37,427 bases of DNA from Proteobacteria bacterium UBA1278 (GTDB lineage Bacteria > Pseudomonadota > Gammaproteobacteria > Comchoanobacterales > Comchoanobacteraceae), in NCBI GenBank assembly GCA_002308435.1, contig DBUY01000058.1, positions 1 to 37,427 on the forward strand, given 5' to 3'. How positions within the stretch are numbered: the first letter of the stretch is position 1; each line of letters starts with the position of its first letter. Made by a program: the position numbers and the translations under genes. The notes beneath the pieces are model-generated. The model was not told where the DNA came from. It did not search any database and was given only the letters and a program-made list of their open reading frames with translations. Shown in pieces: positions 24,665 through 33,239 of this stretch.

Positions 24665-25267
24665 ATGACCCTGAAGCTCATCGCCGCACTCGGTAACAAC
24701 GAAGAGAAATATCGCAACACGCGGCACAATATTGGATTTGAATGGCTTGACCGGCTCGCCAAAAAATACGATGCCTCTTGGCAACAATCGTCGCACGGCA
24801 AGGGAACCGTAACGAAACTTACGCCAGAACACCAGGACAGTATCACTCTATTTAAGCCAGGCCTACTTATGAATATCAATGGTCGACCTATTGCGGACTA
24901 CGCGCGCTACTTTAGAATCGAACCATCCCAGATATTACTCGTGTACGATGATCTAGATCTCCAAACAGGCATTATCAAATGTAGAAGATCGGCTGGACAC
25001 GGAGGACACAACGGAGTCAGGGATCTCGGCAGCCATCTTGATATCAGTCAAGTGCTTCGGCTGAAAATTGGAATTGGCCGGCCTACCAATAAAAAAATGA
25101 CTAGCCACTATGTACTACAAGATCCAAATGAACAAGAGTACGTGCGTATCAATCAAGCTATTGAGAGTAGCATCGCACATAGCAATCTCATCTTATCGCA
25201 AAATATCAATGCCTATTGCGAACAACTCGCAATAATCAATCAACAGGAGAAGTCGGATGGGATTTAA
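24665..25267 (+). CDS. pth: Peptidyl-tRNA hydrolase
   Basis: Releases peptides from prematurely dropped peptidyl-tRNA. Residues equivalent to the E. coli active site are all present: Asn11 in ALGNN, catalytic His21 in NTRHNIG, Asn70 in LLMNINGR, Asp95 in VYDDLDL, and Asn116 in GHGGHNGVRDLGSHL. The N-terminal motif is AALGNNEEKY instead of the common VGLGNPGPEY, a mild divergence. Length 200 is normal. It overlaps the ychF start by 11 bases and lies 43 bases after rplY, in the same direction. Confidence 0.95.
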   Translation: MTLKLIAALGNNEEKYRNTRHNIGFEWLDRLAKKYDASWQQSSHGKGTVTKLTPEHQDSITLFKPGLLMNINGRPIADYARYFRIEPSQILLVYDDLDLQTGIIKCRRSAGHGGHNGVRDLGSHLDISQVLRLKIGIGRPTNKKMTSHYVLQDPNEQEYVRINQAIESSIAHSNLILSQNINAYCEQLAIINQQEKSDGI

Positions 25268-26348
25268 ATGCGGTATCGTCGGATTACCTAATGTTGGCAA
25301 ATCGACACTTTTCAACGCACTAACGAAAGCTGAAATACAGGCTGAAAATTACCCGTTTTGTACAATTGAGCCGAATACAGGCATGGTTGAAGTACCCGAT
25401 ACTCAACTACAAAAAATCGCCGCAATTGCAGGCAGTGCCAAAATAATCCCGACCCTGATGGAATTCGTTGATATCGCCGGCTTAGTAGCAGGCGCAAGCA
25501 AAGGAGAGGGACTGGGCAATCAGTTTCTTGGACATATTCGCACCGTTCAGGCCATAGCACATGTAACACGTTGCTTTGAAGATGAGAACGTGACGCACGT
25601 TAATGGCAAAATAGACCCCATTGATGACATACTCACCATAGAAACGGAACTTGCACTTGCTGACTTACAGACAATTGAAAAAGCACTCACTAAATTACAA
25701 AAACAAGCAAAAGCACATCAAGCAGAAGCACAAAAAGAGCTGGCAATATGCCATCAAATTATTGAATTACTAAATAACAATGAAAGTCTGTATCAGCACC
25801 CTGACAGTGATGTCCAAGTAATGGCAAGAAAATATCAACTAATCACAGCAAAACCCCATTTCTACATTGCTAATATTAATGACTATGAAACAATGGATAA
25901 CAATGAAGCGCTAAAATCGGTCCGCCAGTATGCGCACCAAAAAAAATGTCCTCTTGTTATCATTAATGCGTCACTTGAGGCAGAGCTTTCTGTTTTATCA
26001 AAGGAAGAACAAGCTGAGTTCTTGAGCGAATTAGGACTCAATGAATCAGGGTTAGATAGACTCATCAGCGCAGGACATCAACTACTCGATTTAGAGACCT
26101 TCTATACCGTTGGGCCAAAAGAAGCAAGGGCATGGTCAATCAAAAAAAATGCAACAGCACCACAAGCAGCTGGCGTCATACACTCCGATTTCGAGCAGCA
26201 TTTTATACGAGCAGAAGTGATGCGTAGTCATGATTATATCGAGTTGAATGGAGAAGCTGGTGTCAAAAAAGCAGGCAAATGGCGCCTAGAGGGCAAAGAG
26301 TATCAAGTACAAGATAAAGATATTTTAGTGATTCGAGCAAACGCCTAA
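25257..26348 (+). CDS. ychF: Ribosome-binding ATPase YchF (OLA1 family)
   Basis: Obg-family P-loop NTPase that prefers ATP and associates with ribosomes; implicated in stress and redox responses. P-loop GLPNVGKST is at residues 9-17. The YPFCTIEPNTGMVEVPD stretch is nearly invariant in the family. Switch II reads FVDIAGLVAGASKGEGLGNQFL, with the hydrophobic Leu replacing the catalytic Gln as expected. The atypical specificity motif lies in YIANINDYE. The C-terminal TGS domain includes FYTVGPKEARAW and KDILVIRANA. Full length at 363. AGGAGA lies 6 bases before the ATG. It converges on the DUF47 gene with a 9-base gap. Confidence 0.97.
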   Translation: MGFKCGIVGLPNVGKSTLFNALTKAEIQAENYPFCTIEPNTGMVEVPDTQLQKIAAIAGSAKIIPTLMEFVDIAGLVAGASKGEGLGNQFLGHIRTVQAIAHVTRCFEDENVTHVNGKIDPIDDILTIETELALADLQTIEKALTKLQKQAKAHQAEAQKELAICHQIIELLNNNESLYQHPDSDVQVMARKYQLITAKPHFYIANINDYETMDNNEALKSVRQYAHQKKCPLVIINASLEAELSVLSKEEQAEFLSELGLNESGLDRLISAGHQLLDLETFYTVGPKEARAWSIKKNATAPQAAGVIHSDFEQHFIRAEVMRSHDYIELNGEAGVKKAGKWRLEGKEYQVQDKDILVIRANA

Positions 26349-26357
26349 AAGAAGTCC

Positions 26358-27041
26358 TTAGGAACATGCCAACATTAGCGTAAATTTTTCTGAGATATGC
26401 TGAGCGCTGTCAGCCAGATTACCAATACGCTCAAAAATTTTGTACATGAACATCACGTCTATTGGTGGCAACTTACTTTCCTCAACCATCAATAAATGTC
26501 TAAGCCTAACCTGCTGCTCATCATTTTCATGCTCCAAGTCATGAATACTCGCAGCCATTTGCGTGATGTCTTCCATACATGGTCCTTGAAACCCAGACTG
26601 CATAGCTAATTCCTGGCGGCTGACTATCTTACCAGCCGCTTCGCAAACTGACACAGCAGAAGCAACAAAAGAACGAATTTCACAATGAAGACCATCAGGA
26701 AAAATGAGCTGTCGACCCACTGTAATACCAGCTATATCCTCTGCCTGATTGGCAATTGCATCTTGCGATTTTACTAGTGACAAAACATCGTAACGCGAAA
26801 CTGGCAAAAAGAGCTCTCGATGTAACCGTTGGTTTGCTTGTTTCTGTAATTGATCTGCTACACTTTCCAATCGTGAAATCTCTCGCTGAAGTTCACGTGC
26901 CTGGTCCCATTGAGCATCAAGAACTGCTTGAAATAGATCATTCAGTAGGCGCGCGGATGCTATCGATGCCTGCATATGATCATGGATAGTTTTAAATGGT
27001 GACTCAGAAAAAACACCTAATAACGTACTTCGAATACCCAT
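26358..27041 (-). CDS. DUF47/PhoU-related protein (TIGR00153)
   Basis: 227 residues, an all-helical PhoU-like protein of the DUF47 (TIGR00153) family, which is usually encoded next to a PiT phosphate permease and thought to modulate it. Recognisable are LLGVFSESPFKTIHDHM at the start, ISRLESVADQLQKQ (the acidic E-x-x-x-D metal-type motif), HRELFLPVSRYDVLSLVKSQD and YKIFERIGNLADSAQHISE. GAGGGGG lies 6 bases before the ATG. No PiT permease gene follows: the next gene on this side is ychF, convergent. Upstream is a small two-helix membrane gene and then the glycolytic genes, with which it is probably cotranscribed. Confidence 0.88.
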   Translation of the reverse strand: MGIRSTLLGVFSESPFKTIHDHMQASIASARLLNDLFQAVLDAQWDQARELQREISRLESVADQLQKQANQRLHRELFLPVSRYDVLSLVKSQDAIANQAEDIAGITVGRQLIFPDGLHCEIRSFVASAVSVCEAAGKIVSRQELAMQSGFQGPCMEDITQMAASIHDLEHENDEQQVRLRHLLMVEESKLPPIDVMFMYKIFERIGNLADSAQHISEKFTLMLACS

Positions 27042-27052
27042 ACATGCCCCCT

Positions 27053-27229
27053 CTACATCGTGACCATAAAAAAACCAACCAACAGTATCAGGAACAACGC
27101 CAGCAAACCCAGCGTAAACAAGGCACTTTGTAGTGCCTCAGAACGAAATAGCTCAGGCTGATGCCGTACTTTAAAGTAGAGTAAAACCCCAACCACCAAA
27201 GTCAGTAAAAAAACAACAAAACTATTCAA
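27053..27229 (-). CDS. Small two-helix membrane protein (58 aa), TTG start
   Basis: A short gene between pyk and the DUF47 gene. It encodes 58 residues beginning MNSFVVFLLTLVVGVLLYFK. There are two hydrophobic helices (about 4-18 and 36-56) flanking the polar turn KVRHQPELFRSEALQ. The TTG start overlaps the pyk stop by 8 bases and has GGGGA 6 bases upstream; the stop lies 11 bases before the DUF47 ATG. Tight packing, a ribosome-binding site and clean membrane topology argue for a real gene. Family and function are not recognised; a partner of the adjacent PhoU-like protein is conceivable. Confidence 0.6.
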   Translation of the reverse strand: MNSFVVFLLTLVVGVLLYFKVRHQPELFRSEALQSALFTLGLLALFLILLVGFFMVTM

Positions 27230-28733
27230 CTCGATTCCCCGCCGTCAACTCATCATAATAAACAGATGCATCATGATCACAACCATATGACAAAACATCG
27301 GCAACTCGGCATACCTTCAAAGTACTTGTTGCGCGACTACCAGAGAGGTCATCTCCATGTGTCAACAAAAAGCAATCCTCATCATTCAATATACCTTGCT
27401 CGCGGAAAAACATCACGATTCGCGTCACCAGCTGTCGAGAAGAACCAATCTCGGACATATCGAATGGTAGAGGATAAACATCACGCAAAAAAGTCATTTT
27501 TGCTCGCGAACGAGGGAGTCGACTCAGCGCATAGATCGGAATACCTGACCGAACACGAGACATAATTCTAGGCGTCTGCCCCTGCTCTGTGACCGCCACA
27601 ACCGCCTTCACTGGCATCCGGTTAGCTAAGTACATGGCTGCATAAGCAATCGACCCTTGAGTATGATTGGCTACCATTTTGTCTTGATAGTCAGATTTCC
27701 TTGTCAAAGAATGTGCCTCAATACGGCGACATATCATCGCGACCTTTTCAACTACACCAACAGGATGATTACCCGTCGCAGTCTCGGCTGATAACATAAC
27801 GCAGTCAGCACCATCCAGTACAGCATTTGCCACATCAGATACTTCAGCTCGAGTCGGCGTTGCAGCCGTCACCATAGACTCCATCATCTGAGTTGCCACG
27901 ATAACTGGAGTTTCTTGAACACGACATAGCTTGATCATATGCTTTTGTAATACCGGCACTTCCTCTTCACCAACTTCAAGTGCCAAATCACCTCGTGCAA
28001 CCATGATAACATCTGAATGCATGACAATATCTTCAAGATGATCAACCGCCTCACGCCGCTCTATCTTAGAGATAATACCAATACTTGGATCGTGTGCATC
28101 AATCAGCTCACGAGCGCGCAATATATCATCTCCACATGCTGGAAAGGATAGCGCAATCATATCGACCCCTAAACTGCAAGCATAGTCCAAGTCAGTCAAA
28201 TCTTTATCAGTCAACATAGGTGCGCAAATACCACCACCCAAAACACTAATACCTTTACGATTTGACAGCACACCGCCAACGATAACCTCGCATACAAAGG
28301 CACTTTTAGACTGAGACTGAACCCGTAGTTTGATTCGACCATCATCCAACAAAAAGAAAAGCGACTCTCGGCCAGCAACATCACTCAGAAGCCCAGAATA
28401 ATCAAACCAAACACGCCCCTCAGTGCCACCGTGAGGATCACAGCCAAGGTCTAAAATAAACTCAGCGCCCGGATTCAATATAACAGAGCCATCAATAAAA
28501 TGACCGATACGAATTTTAGGTCCTTGTAAGTCAGCAAAAATTGCAATATCCCTACTCATTTCTGCTGAGACTTTACGCACTGTTCGTACACGTTGCGCAT
28601 GATCATCTAAGTGGCCATGCGAGAAATTTAAACGAACACAATTCACATGAGAGAGTAACTCAGCCAGAACGGATTCATCATCAGTCGCAGGGCCAAGCGT
28701 TGCCACAATTTTTGTGCGTCTTAAATCCATCAT
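27222..28733 (-). CDS. pyk: Pyruvate kinase
   Basis: Converts phosphoenolpyruvate and ADP to pyruvate and ATP. RRTKIVATLGPATDD starts the barrel, and CVRLNFSHGHLDDH carries the nucleotide and potassium-site residues. ADLQGPKIRIG follows, then the B domain (about 70-170). IISKIERREAVDHLEDIV supplies the catalytic Lys, VARGDLALEVGEEEVP the metal site, and VIVATQMMESMV and LSAETATGNHPV complete the active site. At 503 residues it is somewhat longer than E. coli PykF (470). Its start overlaps the pgk stop by ATGA. The C-terminal domain's effector site cannot be judged by eye. Confidence 0.95.
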   Translation of the reverse strand: MMDLRRTKIVATLGPATDDESVLAELLSHVNCVRLNFSHGHLDDHAQRVRTVRKVSAEMSRDIAIFADLQGPKIRIGHFIDGSVILNPGAEFILDLGCDPHGGTEGRVWFDYSGLLSDVAGRESLFFLLDDGRIKLRVQSQSKSAFVCEVIVGGVLSNRKGISVLGGGICAPMLTDKDLTDLDYACSLGVDMIALSFPACGDDILRARELIDAHDPSIGIISKIERREAVDHLEDIVMHSDVIMVARGDLALEVGEEEVPVLQKHMIKLCRVQETPVIVATQMMESMVTAATPTRAEVSDVANAVLDGADCVMLSAETATGNHPVGVVEKVAMICRRIEAHSLTRKSDYQDKMVANHTQGSIAYAAMYLANRMPVKAVVAVTEQGQTPRIMSRVRSGIPIYALSRLPRSRAKMTFLRDVYPLPFDMSEIGSSRQLVTRIVMFFREQGILNDEDCFLLTHGDDLSGSRATSTLKVCRVADVLSYGCDHDASVYYDELTAGNRVE

Positions 28734-29938
28734 ACAGCCACCTTCATCAAGCTCATCACCTCTAATACCGGTGTTGTACCATGTGCCAAGTAGTACAGAA
28801 AAGCACCGCCACCTGTACTGACATGCGAAAAACTATTCACATTTAACATCTCCAAAACAGACAATGTATCACCGCCACCAACAAGCGTATATGCCTGAGC
28901 AGTAGACAACGTTGATGCTAAATGAGCGCTACCAGCAACACCCGTTCTATATTCATAAATACCCATCGGACCATTCCAATAAGTAGATGCTGCAGAACGA
29001 GCATGGGACTCAAAACGCGCACTCGTTTGCGGTCCAATATCCACAATCGCCTCATGTGGTAAAATATTATGTATGTCCACAGTACGCACATTACTGAACT
29101 GTTCAGTATCGGAAGAAACGACAACATCAACTGGTAGCACAAGGTCAACAGATTGCTGCTGCGCTAGAGCAGAAAAAGCTTGCGCTGACTGTAATCTATT
29201 ATACTCAACCCAAGAGGTTCCCGTCTGAAAACCTTTCGCGTGCAGTAATGTAGAGGCAATACCACCGCCAAAACAGATCATATCAACTCTCTCGAGCAAC
29301 TTTTCCAAGAGAGGTAGTTTTGTTGATAGCTTTTTTCCTCCAACATAAGCGACGCGTGGCGATGATGTCTTCAAAAAAGACTCTATACCTGACAGCTCTT
29401 GAGTGTGTGTAGGTCCCAAGCAACATTGTTTAGCCGCTTCGAGTATACCAACAGTAGAGGCATGCCGACGGTGAGCACAGGCAAATGCCTCCATCACAAC
29501 ACAGTCTACACCGTCGACCATTTGTTGAGCAAGTACCGCATCATTTTCAAGCTCGCCAACGAGAAACCGGGTGTTTTCGGCAAGTGCAACCGTACCAGGT
29601 GCTAGAAAAGTCTTTTGATATGGCCATTGTGATAAGAATGCAACTGGCCGCGATAAGCTCGCTTCGAGCGGAGCACATAGCGTAGACAACGAGTAATTTT
29701 CATCAAATACACCAGATCGAGGACGACCTAGGTGCGAAACTAAGATCACACTGTGCTGCATTGCCAGGAGATCCTTGACCACAGGAATCATACGAAATAA
29801 TCGATCGTTTAATAACCATTTCCCATCAGAATCACGGGACAAATTAAAATCCACACGTAGTAATACCGTACTCCCTGGCGATAATCGCTTACAAACGGTA
29901 TCAAAGTCATTTTTTTGGGTTGGAACGACATCATTCAT
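28730..29938 (-). CDS. pgk: Phosphoglycerate kinase
   Basis: Reversible phosphotransfer from 1,3-bisphosphoglycerate to ADP. The N-terminal domain shows VLLRVDFNLS, VILVSHLGRPRSG and ENTRFLVGE. The hinge and C-terminal nucleotide domain show YVGGKKLSTKLPLLEKLL, WNGPMGIYEY, VGGGDTLSVLEM and STGGGAFLYYLAHG. Length 402 is slightly above the usual 387-400. It overlaps gap by 8 bases upstream (ATGAATGA) and pyk by 4 bases downstream. The gap-pgk-pyk trio is therefore likely translated from one message. Confidence 0.96.
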   Translation of the reverse strand: MNDVVPTQKNDFDTVCKRLSPGSTVLLRVDFNLSRDSDGKWLLNDRLFRMIPVVKDLLAMQHSVILVSHLGRPRSGVFDENYSLSTLCAPLEASLSRPVAFLSQWPYQKTFLAPGTVALAENTRFLVGELENDAVLAQQMVDGVDCVVMEAFACAHRRHASTVGILEAAKQCCLGPTHTQELSGIESFLKTSSPRVAYVGGKKLSTKLPLLEKLLERVDMICFGGGIASTLLHAKGFQTGTSWVEYNRLQSAQAFSALAQQQSVDLVLPVDVVVSSDTEQFSNVRTVDIHNILPHEAIVDIGPQTSARFESHARSAASTYWNGPMGIYEYRTGVAGSAHLASTLSTAQAYTLVGGGDTLSVLEMLNVNSFSHVSTGGGAFLYYLAHGTTPVLEVMSLMKVAV

Positions 29939-30998
29939 GAGACAAACTTACCGGTGCAGCGCAAGAGCCAGCCAGCTGCTGCGCCATGATGTTAGCCATA
30001 TCCAACATCCGAGTGGCATAGCCCCATTCGTTATCGTACCAGGCAACCACTCTAACTACTCGACCATTGATCTGCAACTGCGTAAGATCGATCACAGCAG
30101 AGCTCATGTTTTGATTAAAGTCACAAGATACTAGGGGCTCCTTGTTGACTGTTACATAGGGTGATGAAGCTACTGAAGATTCTATATGCTGGCACACCTG
30201 CTCTTTAGAAACCGCTTCAGGAAAATATATGACCATATCCAATAATGACACATTGGCAGTGGGCACACGTAATGCATAACCTTCAACTTTACCGTGTAAT
30301 TCTGGCATCACTTGAGCAATCGCCTTTGCGGCACCAGTCCGCGTAGGAACAACCGATAATTGAGCCGCGCGTGCACGCCGCAAATCACTATGGTGGGAAT
30401 CCACTAGCGACTGGTCTTTTGTATAGGCATGTACAGTGGTGAAAAAACAGCTCTCAATCGGTTGTAACTTTTTCATAATAGACAATACTGGCGCCAAGGC
30501 GTTAGTCGTACAAGAACCAATTGAAATCAAACGATGATCATCGTGGTATACATCAGCATTTGCACCTAAAACCACAGTTGCATCTAGATCCCCTTTAGCT
30601 GGCGCAGATAAAATCACACGCTGAGCACCCGCATCAATATGCTGCTGCATCCCAGCACGATCTTTGAAACGTCCTGTGCACTCTAACACACAATCCACCC
30701 CCATTACTTGCCAAGGCAGTTGTGCTGGTTCACGCGAAGCGCAAAGCTGTATAGCACGATCAGCCACGCGCAGACTATTAGTGGCACCATCATAATTGAT
30801 GTCCATTGGGAAGGTGCCGTGCACACTATCATAGCGTAACAAATGCGTCAGCGTAGAGAAGTCATGCGGGTCATTCATCGCAACCAAACGACAGTGTGAA
30901 AAACGCTCGATATTCTGATGATATATGCGAAAGATGGCTCTTCCGATACGCCCAGCTCCACTGATAGCAAGATTCATTTTGGGTGCATTATTATTCAT
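29931..30998 (-). CDS. gap: Glyceraldehyde-3-phosphate dehydrogenase
   Basis: Oxidises glyceraldehyde 3-phosphate to 1,3-bisphosphoglycerate. Rossmann motif SGAGRIGRAIFRIY, then MNDPHDFSTLTHLLRYDSVHG. The catalytic Cys is in SIGSCTTNALAPV, the base-contributing His in TTVHAYTKDQ, then SDLRRARAAQLSVVPTRTGAAKA and WYDNEWGYATRM. The length is 355, about 20 residues over the usual. The N terminus MNNNAPKMNLAIS suggests an alternative start at Met8 (30977), which would align with homologues; no clear ribosome-binding site decides it. The erythrose-4-phosphate dehydrogenase paralogue (Epd) was considered, but the pgk/pyk context favours glycolytic Gap. Confidence 0.92.
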   Translation of the reverse strand: MNNNAPKMNLAISGAGRIGRAIFRIYHQNIERFSHCRLVAMNDPHDFSTLTHLLRYDSVHGTFPMDINYDGATNSLRVADRAIQLCASREPAQLPWQVMGVDCVLECTGRFKDRAGMQQHIDAGAQRVILSAPAKGDLDATVVLGANADVYHDDHRLISIGSCTTNALAPVLSIMKKLQPIESCFFTTVHAYTKDQSLVDSHHSDLRRARAAQLSVVPTRTGAAKAIAQVMPELHGKVEGYALRVPTANVSLLDMVIYFPEAVSKEQVCQHIESSVASSPYVTVNKEPLVSCDFNQNMSSAVIDLTQLQINGRVVRVVAWYDNEWGYATRMLDMANIMAQQLAGSCAAPVSLSHE

Positions 30999-31015
30999 AT
31001 TGGACTACTACAGGA

Positions 31016-31068
31016 AAGAAAATCATACAACACAATGTAACATTGTTTCGAGGGAAAGTTAAGAGATG
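31016..31068 (-). promoter_or_regulatory. Perfect 15-bp dyad in the gap upstream region, overlapping a candidate promoter
   Basis: The 151 bases between tkt and gap contain the perfect palindrome-like repeat ACAATGT-A-ACATTGT at 31032-31046. On the minus strand it overlaps a possible -10 TACATT that lies 17 bases after TTAACT (both 4/6 matches), about 35-50 bases upstream of gap. This would be a natural operator for gap-pgk-pyk. There is no T-run or GC stem, so a terminator is unlikely. Confidence 0.4.
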
Positions 31069-31149
31069 AACGCAACAATCAGGGACGCAAAGCAAAAAAT
31101 TCAACGGCATGAAAATCGTTCAGTCATGCACACGAAAGCAACCGTTAAA

Positions 31150-33192
31150 TCAGGTAGCCGCTACACATTGTTGATGTAATAATCGAGCTTGATCTACTAC
31201 CGCTTCCACTGAAAAGCCACATGCACGGTAGACTTGTTGCCCGGGACCAGACTGCCCAAATTCATCAATACCAAAGACCGCACCAATTCGATTCTGTATG
31301 AGTTGATACCATGCCGAACTTGATCCCGCCTCTATGACCAGACGAAATCCTGACTCAGGTAAAATTGCAGATCGATAACCTTCGGGTGCACGTTGAAAAC
31401 GCTCCCAACAAACCAAACTCACCACGGCTACCTGAATACCTTCATCAACCAATTGCATTTGAACTTCATAAGCCAACCTCACTTCTGAGCCAGTTGCAAT
31501 CAAAACACCATCGCAGGCATTACCATGTGAATCAAGTCGACTCGCCCCATATTGGACGTGCCATTGAAAATCACCACGAGAAAACATCGCCAATTTTTGT
31601 CGCGTCAATATCAGACAGCTGGGTCCATCATGACGACTCAACGCTTCTTTCCAAGCAATAGCCGTTTCAGTTGTATCTGCAGGTCGCCATACATCCAGTC
31701 CGGGTATGGATCGCAGATGAGCAAGCTGCTCAATCGGTTGATGCGTTGGACCATCTTCGCCGACGAACACAGAATCGTGGCTAAATATAAATATAACCGG
31801 TAGTTTCATCAATGCCGCCATGCGTAGAGCATTAATACCATAGTCAGAGAAGACCAAAAACGTGCTAACAAAGGGCCTCAAGCCACAACAACTGGCCATC
31901 CCGTTTGCCATTGCAAACATTGCAAACTCCCTGACGCCAAAGTGCAAAAACTGTTCTGGATCTGCATCCACGCGCCAAGTATGTGTCTTTGACAAGAGCA
32001 CACCAGTCGACTCCGCAAGATCAGCAGAGCCACCAATCAGATTGGGCATAGCATCAACCAAACGCTGCAAGCAAGCCTGAGAACTGTGCCGCGTTGCTTG
32101 TGGCGAAGACACTAACAACGTTTCATCTTCTAGCCATGAAGCCCACAACAGCTTCCATTCATCAGGAAGTGTGTGTGTCTTACCTAGAAAATCGATATCA
32201 CGAAAATAAGCATGCCAAACTGGATCCTTAATGGATTCCACGCGCGCTTTCCATTGACTTTTCTGGGGTGTGAGCTGTTCAGATTGCCAAGCCGAATAAA
32301 TATCATCCGAAAGTGTAAAGTCAGGAAGAGTCCATTCTATAGATTGTTTAAAATCAGAGAATCGCTGAGCCCCAAGCGGTTTACCATGAACTGTAGCCGT
32401 TCCGGCCCATTCAGTACCTCGTCCAATTTGTGTTTTGAAAGCAATCAAACTAGGCTGGGCATCGCACGCTTTTGCCTCGCGGAGTGCAACATCAATCGCG
32501 TCTGGGTCGTGTCCATCGACGTCCTCAATAACTTGCCAACCATATGATTTAAAGCGATCGACCACTGAACATTCAGCCCATTGATCAATACAGCCATCAA
32601 TGGATATCTGATTATCATCCCAACAAACAATCAGTTTACCAAGACCAAAGCGCCCTGCTAACGCAGATGCCTCATGTGATATACCCTCCATCAAGCAGCC
32701 ATCACCTACCGCTGCGTAAGTATGGAAGCCAATCGCATGATCTCCGTCAGACGTCTCTGTTTTTGAGTGCAGAAAACGCTCTGCCATCGCAATGCCAACC
32801 GCATTTGCCAAACCTTGCCCCAACGGACCAGTTGTCACATCGATGCCCAAACGAGCATCACGCTCAGGATGACCGGGCGTTTTACTGCCATACTGCCGAA
32901 AAAGACGAAGGTCATCCATCGATAATTCAAACCCAGCACAATGCAAGATAGCATAATACAAAGCAGACGCATGGCCATTAGATAGCACAAATCGATCGCG
33001 ATTTGACCAAGTGGGTAACGTTACGTCGTAACGCATATGCTGGCGCCATAATACCGTTAAAACATCAGAAAAACCAAGAACAACACCCGGATGACCAGAC
33101 TGAGCCTGCTCAATAGCGGCTAGACCCAAGACTCGAACAGCATTCGCGCAAATGTTGTGTTGATTTGTTGTTCTTGTGCGGTCATCATTCAT
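31150..33192 (-). CDS. tkt: Transketolase
   Basis: Thiamine-diphosphate enzyme moving two-carbon units in the non-oxidative pentose phosphate pathway. The N-terminal domain has AIEQAQSGHPG, RFVLSNGHASALYYAIL and TTGPLGQGLANAVGIAMAE. The TPP/metal motif is VGDGCLMEGISHEA, ending in WDDNQISIDG. The middle domain has FVGEDGPTHQPIEQLAHLR, with the catalytic Glu of the Pyr domain nearby in FGVREFAMFAMANG. A C-terminal domain completes 680 residues, a normal length. It is 47 bases downstream of polA on the same strand; gap follows after 151 bases with its own probable promoter. Xylulose 5-phosphate would come from the rpe product. Confidence 0.96.
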   Translation of the reverse strand: MNDDRTRTTNQHNICANAVRVLGLAAIEQAQSGHPGVVLGFSDVLTVLWRQHMRYDVTLPTWSNRDRFVLSNGHASALYYAILHCAGFELSMDDLRLFRQYGSKTPGHPERDARLGIDVTTGPLGQGLANAVGIAMAERFLHSKTETSDGDHAIGFHTYAAVGDGCLMEGISHEASALAGRFGLGKLIVCWDDNQISIDGCIDQWAECSVVDRFKSYGWQVIEDVDGHDPDAIDVALREAKACDAQPSLIAFKTQIGRGTEWAGTATVHGKPLGAQRFSDFKQSIEWTLPDFTLSDDIYSAWQSEQLTPQKSQWKARVESIKDPVWHAYFRDIDFLGKTHTLPDEWKLLWASWLEDETLLVSSPQATRHSSQACLQRLVDAMPNLIGGSADLAESTGVLLSKTHTWRVDADPEQFLHFGVREFAMFAMANGMASCCGLRPFVSTFLVFSDYGINALRMAALMKLPVIFIFSHDSVFVGEDGPTHQPIEQLAHLRSIPGLDVWRPADTTETAIAWKEALSRHDGPSCLILTRQKLAMFSRGDFQWHVQYGASRLDSHGNACDGVLIATGSEVRLAYEVQMQLVDEGIQVAVVSLVCWERFQRAPEGYRSAILPESGFRLVIEAGSSSAWYQLIQNRIGAVFGIDEFGQSGPGQQVYRACGFSVEAVVDQARLLHQQCVAAT

Positions 33193-33239
33193 ATCACAAT
33201 GTTAGCAAGCATCGCATGCATACTCAACTCTAAAATGCA

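Noticed and set aside
26349..26357. Terminator between convergent ychF and the DUF47 gene
   Set aside because: The 9-base gap and flanks show only an imperfect short repeat and no T-run.
29931..30998. Erythrose-4-phosphate dehydrogenase (Epd) instead of Gap
   Set aside because: Sequence alone is not decisive, but the tight overlap with pgk and pyk favours the glycolytic enzyme.
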